A DNA stretch of 8,171 bases from Paramuribaculum sp. (GTDB lineage Bacteria > Bacteroidota > Bacteroidia > Bacteroidales > Muribaculaceae). A program made the position numbers and the translations under genes. Positions 1 to 7,744 of this stretch are shown here, piece after piece. The notes beneath the pieces are model-generated. The model was not told the origin of the DNA. It saw only the letters and a program-made list of their open reading frames with translations, and made no database searches. The stretch spans positions 1 through 8,171 of the forward strand of contig JAIDXA010000300.1 in NCBI GenBank assembly GCA_029058705.1, in the 5' to 3' direction. Numbering within the stretch: position 1 is the first letter of the stretch; every line of letters begins with the position of its first letter.

Positions 1-77
1 AAGTCGCTCTGGGGTTCGTCGGCAACTACGCCCCGCGTGGACTTTCACCACAGATGTTTGACATGCCCGTCATACAC
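1..77 (-). mobile_element. 5' end of a group IIC (bacterial class C) intron, cut by the window edge
   Basis: Read on the minus strand, the sequence right after the terminator U-tract starts GTGTATGACGGGCATG and then contains GGTGAAAGTCC at intron positions 29-39. From memory, the Oceanobacillus iheyensis group IIC intron starts GUGUGCCCGGCAUG and has GGUGAGAGUCC at the same distance from its 5' end. The GTGG/CCAC arms (37-40 and 48-51) can close a small loop around TGAAAGT, and GGGG/CCCC (31-34 and 11-14) can close the next element, as expected for domain I. Group IIC introns typically insert just 3' of an intrinsic terminator hairpin, which is exactly the position here. One oddity is that the fifth base is A where the consensus GUGYG has G. 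Domains II-VI, the reverse transcriptase and the 3' boundary lie outside the window, so intactness cannot be judged. Confidence 0.72.
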
Positions 78-114
78 AAAAAGAGCCGCAGACCGTGTGA
101 CTGGCCTGCGACTC
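78..114 (-). terminator. Intrinsic terminator of the SusC/SusD operon
   Basis: On the minus strand the arms GAGTCGCAGGCC (114-103) and GGTCTGCGGCTC (94-83) pair over all 12 positions, two of them G-U, around an 8-nt loop (AGTCACAC). Five Us follow (82-78). It begins 51 nt after the stop codon of the Ig-like lipoprotein gene. There is no matching T-tract on the plus strand, so it acts on minus-strand transcripts. The hairpin plus U-tract also forms the apparent insertion site of the adjoining group IIC intron. Confidence 0.9.
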
Positions 115-129
115 AAAATATGGGCGAGG

Positions 130-147
130 AATCCCAAAGGCGGGATT
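130..147 (-). other. Small 3'-UTR hairpin upstream of the terminator
   Basis: AATCCC and GGGATT form a perfect 6-bp stem with a 6-nt loop, 18 nt past the last stop codon of the operon. No U-run follows, so it is not a second terminator. It could protect the mRNA 3' end, or it could be chance; nothing else supports a role. Confidence 0.3.
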
Positions 148-165
148 ACCTGTTTCTACAGTACA

Positions 166-2349
166 TTAACCGATTTCGGCTACTACATTCTTGACAATGA
201 TCTTCATTCCGTTAGGCAGTGTGAACGTTCCGTTGATCACGAAATGATCTGCATCGCTGCCCTTGGTGATAACCACATTGAACTGGCAATTTTCATAGTC
301 GATTCCATTGTATGACATCAAAGTAGTCACACCAGAAGCGCTGCATGTAAAGTCAAGTGCATCCGCATTGTAGGTTGCCGGGAACTCGGTATAGACGTCT
401 CCGATCATGATACCGATTTCGTTGGTGGTTTCGCCAATGTTGATGTATGCCTCGACGTTGCCTTCATAAACAACATCCTCAATTTCAGAAACTGTGACTG
501 TCACAGGTGCGCTCTGGCGTCCGTCGCACATGGCATAGACATCTACCGTACCGGCTGCAAGAGCCTTGAGATTGAGCCCGAGACCATTTGCTCCGGTCGG
601 CTGCAGCTCGACAATACCTTCCTGCGAAACATGCCATGTCACATCAGCGGGCGGAGGAACAACTGAAACCGACGGCTTGGTTGCCATGTAGACGCTTGCC
701 TGCAGTGACGTTGACTCTCCAACATACAGACTCTGCGCGGCCGACGGGGTAATGGCAACTCGTGAAACGGCATCAACAACAGTCACCTTGACGCGTTTTG
801 TCTTGTCGAGCGCCTTGATTTCAAGATATGTCGTTCCGAGTCCATGGAGTGTGAACTCACGGTCATAAGCTGCGTCAGCTCCGCGTTCGTTAACTGTAAT
901 GATCGAAGGATCAAGCGAAGTCACTTCAGGAATATGGTAAGAGAACGATGCGTCAGGCTCTACAGCAATCTGCATGATGGCAGGCTGTCCGTAAGTGAAG
1001 ACAACTTCATCGACTTCCACATCATTTTGCATGGTGACAATACGTTCAACAGGATGACGGACATCGAAGTTCTCAACCGTAAGGTTGCAGACCAGAGTAG
1101 TGTCAGGCATGTAGAATGTAAGAACCGTAAGGCCTTCCTGTATGCCCGAACGCACACGGATATAACTTACATAGCCGCTTTCATAGTTGAAGTCAGTAAA
1201 TATATCATCTACGATGACAGAGCTACCATTGACATCCCAATAGAACATGCCATTCACTTCTGCAGCGTAGGCGTTGAAAATATCCTGATCCCAACCGCCT
1301 TCAACACCAAGACAAACACCCTGATCAAAGGTTGAGTTGATGTCCATAGACACAGAAATGAGCGTGTGCTTGATGTTTGAAGGATTCGGCTCCTGAGCAA
1401 GAGGACGCTTCCCTTCAAATTCGAAACCGGGAGAAACTTTCGGATAAACAGAAACAGGCGCGTTTGCCGAAACTGTCTCTCCGCTGTTGTTGGTCATTTT
1501 CAGCTCGCAAGTGGCCTTGCCACAGATACGGGGCGCAGTGTAGACAACACCCACACGCGAATACTGACGGTCAATGAAGATGTTTTCGGCCTTGTTTTCA
1601 TGCGGATACTCAAACAGTCTGTCAGCATCAGCTATAGCCTGCGGTTCGCCAAGCGAGTTTACGCCGGGATAGCATTCAGTCAGAGTCATCTCGTAATCAA
1701 ACGTACATTCATCAACGAGCGCCACACTACTGAGATTGAACCATACGGTGTCGTTGGGCTGACGCTGATATGAACGTTTGAAAGAAAGAGCCGGAGTCAG
1801 AACGTTCCGGAGCGAACGGCTGACAACAGAAACGGGAGCAACAGCAAAGCGGCCATTCTCGAGAGTAGCACGGAGAACCGTCGACTTACCCTGTGCGCCT
1901 TCTATGCAGGTGATACCTTTGGTGATCACCTCACGGTATTGAACATCCGGGGCAGCCGGTTTGTCAGAATCGCCCGGAGTATCCGGATCAGTAGGATTCT
2001 CGGGATTTTCAGGAGTCTCTCCTTCGCCGGCATCCTCACCTGCGTCATCACCTTCGGCACGGGATTTAGAAGACACGCGCTCGTATCTCACGATATCGAC
2101 AATCTTGGCAACAGATTCGTCATCGACTTTCCATGTGATCGGCGTTTCAATAGTGCTGCCGGAAACATTGCTCACGCGGGCATTAAGCTCGAGAGTGTCG
2201 CCATAGGCCAGTTCAATATCGGAGTTGGCCAGCTCAATATAGATGTCATCGGATCCGGCAAGGGTATTATCTTCGTTGCTGCACGCCTGAAAAACGCCAA
2301 GCGAAGCGAAAACTGCCGATCCAAAAATAAATTTATTTATCGATTTCAT
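166..2349 (-). CDS. Surface lipoprotein with bacterial Ig-like domains, third gene of the SusC/SusD operon
   Basis: The 727-residue product has a lysine-bearing N-terminus, a hydrophobic stretch and a lipobox ending VFQAC (Cys23). The following SNEDN is acidic, resembling a Bacteroidetes surface lipoprotein export signal. Residues about 36-85 look like the first half of a Big_2-type Ig fold and about 137-177 like its second half. Between them lies an acidic, proline-rich low-complexity stretch (about 96-135) with repeated PENPENP/TDPDTPGD-like units. Residues about 185-430 are beta-rich and I do not recognise them. Two further Ig-like segments follow (about 434-525 and 527-622), then a beta-rich C-terminal domain (about 627-727) of unknown family. 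The ATG lies 15 nt after the SusD stop, so it is co-transcribed. By position it should be an accessory surface binding protein for the transported nutrient. The ligand is unknown, and no catalytic motif is evident. Confidence 0.88.
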   Translation of the reverse strand: MKSINKFIFGSAVFASLGVFQACSNEDNTLAGSDDIYIELANSDIELAYGDTLELNARVSNVSGSTIETPITWKVDDESVAKIVDIVRYERVSSKSRAEGDDAGEDAGEGETPENPENPTDPDTPGDSDKPAAPDVQYREVITKGITCIEGAQGKSTVLRATLENGRFAVAPVSVVSRSLRNVLTPALSFKRSYQRQPNDTVWFNLSSVALVDECTFDYEMTLTECYPGVNSLGEPQAIADADRLFEYPHENKAENIFIDRQYSRVGVVYTAPRICGKATCELKMTNNSGETVSANAPVSVYPKVSPGFEFEGKRPLAQEPNPSNIKHTLISVSMDINSTFDQGVCLGVEGGWDQDIFNAYAAEVNGMFYWDVNGSSVIVDDIFTDFNYESGYVSYIRVRSGIQEGLTVLTFYMPDTTLVCNLTVENFDVRHPVERIVTMQNDVEVDEVVFTYGQPAIMQIAVEPDASFSYHIPEVTSLDPSIITVNERGADAAYDREFTLHGLGTTYLEIKALDKTKRVKVTVVDAVSRVAITPSAAQSLYVGESTSLQASVYMATKPSVSVVPPPADVTWHVSQEGIVELQPTGANGLGLNLKALAAGTVDVYAMCDGRQSAPVTVTVSEIEDVVYEGNVEAYINIGETTNEIGIMIGDVYTEFPATYNADALDFTCSASGVTTLMSYNGIDYENCQFNVVITKGSDADHFVINGTFTLPNGMKIIVKNVVAEIG

Positions 2350-2364
2350 AAATTGGGCAATCTA

Positions 2365-4176
2365 TTATAGGTTATTGTTAGGTATTACCTGACCATTTTC
2401 ATCTCTACCCCATGAACGTGAGTTCACATCCCAGAACACAGGCACACCTGCAGTCTGCGAACCACCGAGAAGTTCAGTGATCTGGTCAATTTCTGTACCA
2501 TTGTTTGAAGTACGTTCGAAAGTAAGACGACGGATACCGAGTTCGGTATCGACTTCGGCCATGTTATTGAAACGCGGCGGGAAAAGACGAGGATAACCGG
2601 TACGACGGTAAGTTGACCATGCTTCTGCTGACATCGGGAAGTTGACGATGTACTTCTGAGTGATGATCTTTTCAAGCATGACTTCCTTTGAGTCGCTGTC
2701 ATTCCATTTCACACCGATGGTCACGCGTCCGGCAATGTCATTGGTACGGTCATAGTAGTCACGATACTCAACCGCGGGAAGTTCGTCCTGAGAAAGATAT
2801 TCGTCTGCGAGAGCATCCGCTTCAGCAACAGAGTAGATCGGGTTAGGAATATCCTCAGCCCATTCGCGGAATGAGAGCCGGATGGCACGCTCGTAGAGAT
2901 CCTTTGCTGTAGCGCCACCCATTTCCCATCCGCGGAGCGCACCTTCAGCCATGAGCATGAGGGCTTCCGTACGCTTGAAGAAGGGCTGCTTCATATACTC
3001 GCAACGCGCCGAAAGAGTTGCAAACGGGCCATAGCCGCCGGTATCAGCGTTACCGGTATCCTTCATCATCAGACCGATACGCACCCCATAAACACCATTC
3101 GGAGCCGTCACACCCACATTATTCTTGATAGGATAGGAATTCTCATCGAACCATACATTCAGAAGCGGGCAATTGAAATGCTTGAGAATGTTTTCAAGAG
3201 ACGCGCAGAGACGAAGGTCATTCCAGGTGTTCGTGATGAAATAGAGACATGAGGTCCAGGTCTGATTGCTATAGTAGGCAATGTCGCGGGGGTCGCTGTC
3301 AGTCAGGACGCCGTCAGCGACAGCAGCTTCTGCGATAGATTTTGAGTCAAACGGTTTTTCATACTCACCGGAGCCGTATGTTCCACCTTCCTTATAATCG
3401 ACCATATTCATTGCCATGCGCAGCTTGATAGAGTTGGCGAATTTTACCCAATTCCGCCAATCCCAGTTTGTGCATGTCTTGTTTTGATCAGTACCTTCGA
3501 CACGACGCAGATCATCGGGGCTCGGCTGACGCTCCTTGAGAATACGCACAGCCTCATCAAGGTCAGCAAAAAGCTGCTTATAGACTTCGGGGCCGGCTTG
3601 ATAGTTCAATGGAGTGGTACGCTTAACCGTTTTCCAATCATTAAACGGACATACTCCATAGAAGTCCACGATTTCATGGGTCTGGTAAGCCTCGACGATG
3701 AGAGCGATAGCCCTCCACTCCGGACGATTGTCAGGTTTGCCATCCTCGTCAACGAAGTCAGCAGCATAAGTCAGGGCATTGAAAGCCTGCTGATAGATCT
3801 GATTGTCGCTCGGTCCTCCAAGATAGCCGTTGTTGTCGGTGTAAAGGGTCGGAAGAGCGGGGCCGAATGCAAAGTTGGCCTTTGTAGTTGTCCAGTAGCC
3901 GGCATAGTTGTCGATTGTGTTTGCGCGGTAGTACTGATATTTGTGGGGAGCCCAGGTTCCGGTCGGTTCATGCGAATAGTTCAGCATGAACGGGATGGCG
4001 CCACGAAGTTCTCGCTCGATAAGATCCATCGTTAACGGCACCTCAGAGCCACCACCACCACCGTCACCGGAGCCTCCAACTATCCATGGGTAAGGCTTCA
4101 ACTCATCGCCGCAGGATTGGAATACCGGAGCGGCAGCCATAAGCGAAAGAGCGGTAAATATAATAGATTTTTTCAT
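2365..4176 (-). CDS. SusD/RagB-family nutrient-binding outer-membrane lipoprotein
   Basis: This 603-residue lipoprotein should sit as a substrate-binding lid on the SusC barrel encoded just upstream. It begins MKKSIIFTALSLMAAAPVFQSC, a lipoprotein signal peptide with the acylated cysteine at 22, followed by GDE. A glycine-rich linker (about 34-44, GGSGDGGGGGS) separates the lipid anchor from the fold. The helical segments EWRAIALIVEAYQTHEIVDFYG (split here as EWRAIALIVEAYQ, about 153-165, and THEIVDFYG, about 166-174) and the late motif ITQKYIVNFPMSAEAW with YRRTGYPRLFP (about 505-533) are typical of the SusD-like subgroup often found with SusC but without polysaccharide enzymes. I chose ATG at 4176; a TTG four codons upstream (4188) would only add MNNT ahead of the basic signal-peptide start. 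The start lies 17 nt after the SusC stop. The substrate cannot be read from the sequence. Confidence 0.95.
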   Translation of the reverse strand: MKKSIIFTALSLMAAAPVFQSCGDELKPYPWIVGGSGDGGGGGSEVPLTMDLIERELRGAIPFMLNYSHEPTGTWAPHKYQYYRANTIDNYAGYWTTTKANFAFGPALPTLYTDNNGYLGGPSDNQIYQQAFNALTYAADFVDEDGKPDNRPEWRAIALIVEAYQTHEIVDFYGVCPFNDWKTVKRTTPLNYQAGPEVYKQLFADLDEAVRILKERQPSPDDLRRVEGTDQNKTCTNWDWRNWVKFANSIKLRMAMNMVDYKEGGTYGSGEYEKPFDSKSIAEAAVADGVLTDSDPRDIAYYSNQTWTSCLYFITNTWNDLRLCASLENILKHFNCPLLNVWFDENSYPIKNNVGVTAPNGVYGVRIGLMMKDTGNADTGGYGPFATLSARCEYMKQPFFKRTEALMLMAEGALRGWEMGGATAKDLYERAIRLSFREWAEDIPNPIYSVAEADALADEYLSQDELPAVEYRDYYDRTNDIAGRVTIGVKWNDSDSKEVMLEKIITQKYIVNFPMSAEAWSTYRRTGYPRLFPPRFNNMAEVDTELGIRRLTFERTSNNGTEIDQITELLGGSQTAGVPVFWDVNSRSWGRDENGQVIPNNNL

Positions 4177-4193
4177 TGTATTGTTCAACAGGA

Positions 4194-7100
4194 TTAGAAA
4201 TTGAATTTAAATGTAAAGCAATATGAACGCAGGGTCGGAAGAGCGTATGAATCGATTCCGGAGAAACCGTTGGCGGCCGATACGGAGATATCGGGGTCAA
4301 CCGGAGAGTCCTTATAAAGGAAGAAAGCGTTCTTGACGGAGAACTGGGCGGTCATTCCTTTTGAGCGACCGAAGAGGTTTGGCATCGTGTAGGAAAGCGA
4401 GATGTCGCGCATGCGGAAGCTTGTCGCATCGTAGACATGTTCGTCCATCGGGTTCTGACCGATTGTCTCGTAGTAGCGGCGAACCGAAATCTTGCGACCT
4501 GACCCATCGGGGAGATACATCAAGGGGATGGCTTCACCGGCTGCATTGTAGTAAATGAGGTTGTCGGGATCGGCATATGCGGCCAGACGTGCGTTAGCCG
4601 AATTCTGCGACATACCGAAACGGTCAAGGTCAGGTTCGGTGAGCGACATCACCTTACCGCCGATTCGGCCGTCGATGAGGAAGTAGAGCGTGAGATTTTT
4701 CCAGGAGAATGTATTGCTCCATCCGAGAGTCACAGGCGATGCAGTGTTGCCGACATAGGTGTCATATGTTCCGGAAGCCATCACAGGCACTGCGTTTTCA
4801 AGATCGCCTTCGCCAGAAAGCTGGATGCGGCCCTGATCGTCGCGCTTGAATGAGTTGATATAGATATCTCCATATTTGCCACCTTCAATATATTTGATCT
4901 GGAATGCATTCACACCGGTCTGATAAACATACGGGGTGCCGTTTTCCTGAACATAGGTTTCGAGGATCTTGTTGGTGTTCCATGCGAAGTTGACATTCGA
5001 CTGCCATGACCAGTCACGGTTGATCAGCCAACGATAACCGGCAGAAACTTCAAGACCCTGGTTGCGGATCTTACCGGTGTTTACCGGCTTGCTTTCGCCG
5101 TTGGCGGTTGACACATAAAGGAACTGGTTGCGCAGTGTTGTGTTATAATATGTAATGTCAACGTTGAAGTTGTTGTGGAAGAGCCACATGTCAAGACCTG
5201 TTTCGAACGCTGAGGTTGTTTCAGGCTTGGGATCGTCAAATGTCGGCGGACGGGAAGAAACGGCGCCGGTCGAGAAGTTGAGAGTCTGACGGCCGAAGAG
5301 TGTATTCGGAACGGCGTTACCTACAACAGAGTAGCTACCGCGCCATTTCAACTGATCGAGCCAGTCCATTTTGGGGAGATACTTGTCAAGCAGCACGTTC
5401 ACACCGGCAGAGTAGTAGCCGAACGACTTATAGTCGCCGCTTGCGGTGAACTGCTGGAATGACTGACACCAGTCACGACGATAGCTGCCGTCGATATAGA
5501 TCTTGTCCCAGAGTCCGACAGAAACAGTTCCGAATAAGGCGGCGCTCCAGTCTGAGTAGTCCCATGAGTCAGACGCTCCGGTCGCGCTTCCGTTGGGGTT
5601 GCCGGGGCGCGAGTGCTTGCTGTTCTGAGGAACGAATGCGTTAGGCACACCCGAGGTATCGATTGCGGTTGTAATGCTTGAGTTACGCGAATAATGGCGT
5701 GTGAAGCTACCACCGAATGCAGCGCTCACATCAATCTTATCGCTGAAACGATCGTTCCATGTGATCATGTGGTCGTTGTAGACATCGCTTGAACGGGAAT
5801 TCGAAGAGAAATATTTACCACCCTTGTAGTCAAATGCGGCACGATACATAGTTGCATATTCCTCGTTGAGCGAATTGTCGAACACCATATCGACAGAGAA
5901 ACGGGTCTGGTATTTAAGATTTTTCCAGATTGTCCAGTCAAGAGTGATATTGCCGAGGATACGGTCGCGTTTAACCTGATCATTGACCATGTTGGCAACC
6001 CAGAAGGGGTTGTTGAGGTATTCAACAAACCAGTTCCAAGTCTGGATGGGCTGTCCGACAAGCTTGGGGTTACCGATGGTCGGATCGGAAACAAAGATGT
6101 CGGCCATTGTACCGGCGTGCTGATAGTGGTTTTTGTAGTAGCGCATGTCAACGTCGGCCGGGGCACGATAGAGAGCGAAGACACTTGAAAGCGCCTTACC
6201 TACAACGGGCGAATTGTCGGTACGCTGATGAATCCAGTTCAACGACGTCGAAACGTTGACGCGTTTGTCAAAAAGCGAGAACGACTCCTTCAACATCACG
6301 TTGTTACGGGTAAATTTGTTGTTTGGAACAACACCCGTCTGATATGTGTTGTTGTAGGAGAAGTAAGTCTTTGAGTTCTCGGTTCCGCCGGAAAGGGTGA
6401 TACCGTTGTTGAGTGTCACACCGGTCTGGAAGAACTGCTGGATGTTGTTGCGGGCTTCGTTGGTCAGCCAAGGATTGGCTGCAACGTCGTCGGCGTTGCG
6501 CTGTCCGATGCGGGGACCCCAGCCATCGTATGCCGAATGGCTGTATGTTCCGGTATTTGAGATACCGAACACCTGCTGCGATTTCGGATACATTGCAATG
6601 CGGTCTATCGAAGTCGAGCTTGAAATGTCGACTTTGACTGTTCCCTGGGCTCCGGACTTGGTTGTGATGATGATCACACCGTTGTTGGCAGCCGAACCGT
6701 AAAGAGCAGCCGCATTCGGACCTTTGAGAATTGTCATGTTCTCGATATCCTCGGGGTTGATTGTTGAAAGGAGGTCATCGCCACTCTTTCCACCACCCAT
6801 CGAAATACCGTCGGTCACCTGTGAGCCCATACCGTTCTGCATCGGCACACCGTCAAGAACGATCAGCGGCTGGTTGGTACCGAGAATCGATGTGGAACCA
6901 CGAAGCACAATTCGCGATGCTCCACCACCCGCTCCGGAGTTGTTGGGAGTAATCGTCAGACCGGCACTCTTTCCCTGAAGGGCGTTAACGAAGTTCGTTT
7001 CCTTGATACGGGTCACCTCTTCGTTTTTCACTGTCTGCACTGCATAGGTCAGCGTTTTTTCTTCACGCTGGATACCCATTGCGGTTACGACCACCTCATC

Positions 7101-7451
7101 AAGCATCTGAGTGTCCTGCTGCATGGAAATAGTCAGAGGCTGACCGTTCCACACGACTTCTACAGGTTTGTAGCCGATTGCGCTGATTTTTAGTTTAGTG
7201 CCGTGTTTAACATTGGCAATGCTAAACTCACCGTCGAGATTGGTGGCACCACCCTGCGACGGATTGTTGGCAACTTGGACTGTAGCACCGATCAAGGGCT
7301 CATCCATTTCATCTTTAATGACGCCAGTTGCTGTGTTGCTTGACTGCGACTGCGCGACCGGGGCTGCATGCGCGGTTTCCGGCACTGCCAAGGAGCCAGC
7401 AAAAGCGGCGAGCAAAAGAAGTTTGCTTACTGATTTGATTGGTTTTAGCAT
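4194..7451 (-). CDS. SusC/RagA-family TonB-dependent outer-membrane transporter
   Basis: The 1085-residue protein is a full-length SusC-type importer, powered by TonB-ExbBD from the inner membrane. A Sec signal peptide (1-29, ending ETAHA) is followed by a carboxypeptidase-regulatory-like beta domain (about 42-112: TGVIKDEMDEPLIGATV, then NLDGEFSIANV and ISAIGYKPVEV). Next come the conserved LDEVVVTAMG segment (117-126), which includes the likely TonB box, and the plug domain (about 130-270) with IVLRGSTSI, LIVLDGVPM and the SusC hallmark GPNAAALYGSAANNGVI (244-260). The remainder is the beta-barrel, ending YCFTFKFNF with the terminal phenylalanine expected for BAM-dependent insertion. There is no N-terminal secretin/STN-like domain, so direct signalling to an anti-sigma factor is not expected. 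It is the first gene of the operon, and the SusD partner follows after 17 nt. Family assignment is secure; the transported molecule is unknown. Confidence 0.97.
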   Translation of the reverse strand: MLKPIKSVSKLLLLAAFAGSLAVPETAHAAPVAQSQSSNTATGVIKDEMDEPLIGATVQVANNPSQGGATNLDGEFSIANVKHGTKLKISAIGYKPVEVVWNGQPLTISMQQDTQMLDEVVVTAMGIQREEKTLTYAVQTVKNEEVTRIKETNFVNALQGKSAGLTITPNNSGAGGGASRIVLRGSTSILGTNQPLIVLDGVPMQNGMGSQVTDGISMGGGKSGDDLLSTINPEDIENMTILKGPNAAALYGSAANNGVIIITTKSGAQGTVKVDISSSTSIDRIAMYPKSQQVFGISNTGTYSHSAYDGWGPRIGQRNADDVAANPWLTNEARNNIQQFFQTGVTLNNGITLSGGTENSKTYFSYNNTYQTGVVPNNKFTRNNVMLKESFSLFDKRVNVSTSLNWIHQRTDNSPVVGKALSSVFALYRAPADVDMRYYKNHYQHAGTMADIFVSDPTIGNPKLVGQPIQTWNWFVEYLNNPFWVANMVNDQVKRDRILGNITLDWTIWKNLKYQTRFSVDMVFDNSLNEEYATMYRAAFDYKGGKYFSSNSRSSDVYNDHMITWNDRFSDKIDVSAAFGGSFTRHYSRNSSITTAIDTSGVPNAFVPQNSKHSRPGNPNGSATGASDSWDYSDWSAALFGTVSVGLWDKIYIDGSYRRDWCQSFQQFTASGDYKSFGYYSAGVNVLLDKYLPKMDWLDQLKWRGSYSVVGNAVPNTLFGRQTLNFSTGAVSSRPPTFDDPKPETTSAFETGLDMWLFHNNFNVDITYYNTTLRNQFLYVSTANGESKPVNTGKIRNQGLEVSAGYRWLINRDWSWQSNVNFAWNTNKILETYVQENGTPYVYQTGVNAFQIKYIEGGKYGDIYINSFKRDDQGRIQLSGEGDLENAVPVMASGTYDTYVGNTASPVTLGWSNTFSWKNLTLYFLIDGRIGGKVMSLTEPDLDRFGMSQNSANARLAAYADPDNLIYYNAAGEAIPLMYLPDGSGRKISVRRYYETIGQNPMDEHVYDATSFRMRDISLSYTMPNLFGRSKGMTAQFSVKNAFFLYKDSPVDPDISVSAANGFSGIDSYALPTLRSYCFTFKFNF

Positions 7452-7606
7452 AAGGTAAGTAATTACTATGATTGTCTCTGTTTTTTCTCAGGAAAGCAAA
7501 ATATGGGCTCCATCGGTCAATTGTTTCTCCCGACAGACTCTACTTAAGCAACCGTCCGGCATCCAAATTGAGCATGACGGCAACCGGTAGATTGCCAAAA
7601 TTTCTA

Positions 7607-7639
7607 CAAAGATATAAAACAGATGTGAAAAACACGAAA
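7607..7639 (-). promoter_or_regulatory. Candidate Bacteroides primary-sigma promoter for the SusC/SusD operon
   Basis: The minus strand reads TATCTTTG at 7614-7607, an exact match to the Bacteroides -7 consensus TAnnTTTG. It is the only such match on the minus strand of the intergenic region. A TTTC (7639-7636) 21 bp upstream is a one-mismatch -33 element (consensus TTTG), inside a T-rich stretch. Transcription would start near 7600, giving a leader of about 150 nt before the SusC ATG. The weak -33 fits a promoter that needs an activator, which is inference. Confidence 0.55.
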
Positions 7640-7691
7640 AAAAAACATTAAAAATAATGGCTTTAACATTATATCCCTCAGTTTTTTTTGC

Positions 7692-7717
7692 TTTGGACAA
7701 TATCCCAATTGTCCAAA
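7692..7717. promoter_or_regulatory. Perfect 10-bp-arm palindrome, candidate operator
   Basis: TTTGGACAAT (7692-7701) and its exact reverse complement ATTGTCCAAA (7708-7717) flank a 6-bp spacer. Neither side is followed by a T-run in the direction needed for an intrinsic terminator. The centre lies roughly 95 bp upstream of the candidate -7 element, a position suited to a dimeric transcription activator. The cognate regulator cannot be named from the sequence. Confidence 0.5.
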
Positions 7718-7744
7718 TGACCGTCTGTCGTCAGAACATCCCCG

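Noticed and set aside
37..315. 92-codon plus-strand frame at the left end
   Set aside because: It crosses the putative intron end, the terminator hairpin and the antisense of the lipoprotein C-terminus, so its openness is incidental.
844..1335. 163-codon open frame on the plus strand
   Set aside because: It lies entirely antisense to the Ig-like lipoprotein gene and shows no recognisable protein features.
1939..2370. 143- and 81-codon plus-strand frames opposite the lipoprotein N-terminus
   Set aside because: They mirror the low-complexity acidic linker and signal-peptide codons; the residue pattern is repetitive and unlike a real protein.
3484..4035. 183-codon open frame on the plus strand
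   Set aside because: It is antisense to the well-supported SusD gene, has no signal or family features, and is explained by the base composition of that gene.
4177..4188. TTG start giving a four-residue longer SusD
   Set aside because: The ATG at 4176 gives a normal lipoprotein signal peptide starting MKKSIIF; the added MNNT has no role and TTG starts are less common.
7668..7673. TATAAT on the minus strand as a sigma-70 -10 box
   Set aside because: Bacteroidales primary sigma uses TAnnTTTG; a lone TATAAT in AT-rich DNA is weak evidence and no matching -35 is placed correctly.
7488..7700. 70-codon minus-strand frame in the intergenic region
   Set aside because: It runs through the palindrome, the A/T tracts and the predicted promoter; its sequence looks like translated AT-rich DNA.
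7692..7717. Palindrome as a terminator of the small upstream gene
   Set aside because: On the minus strand it is followed by an A-run rather than Us, on the plus strand by TGACCG, and a proper terminator already lies at 7799-7832.
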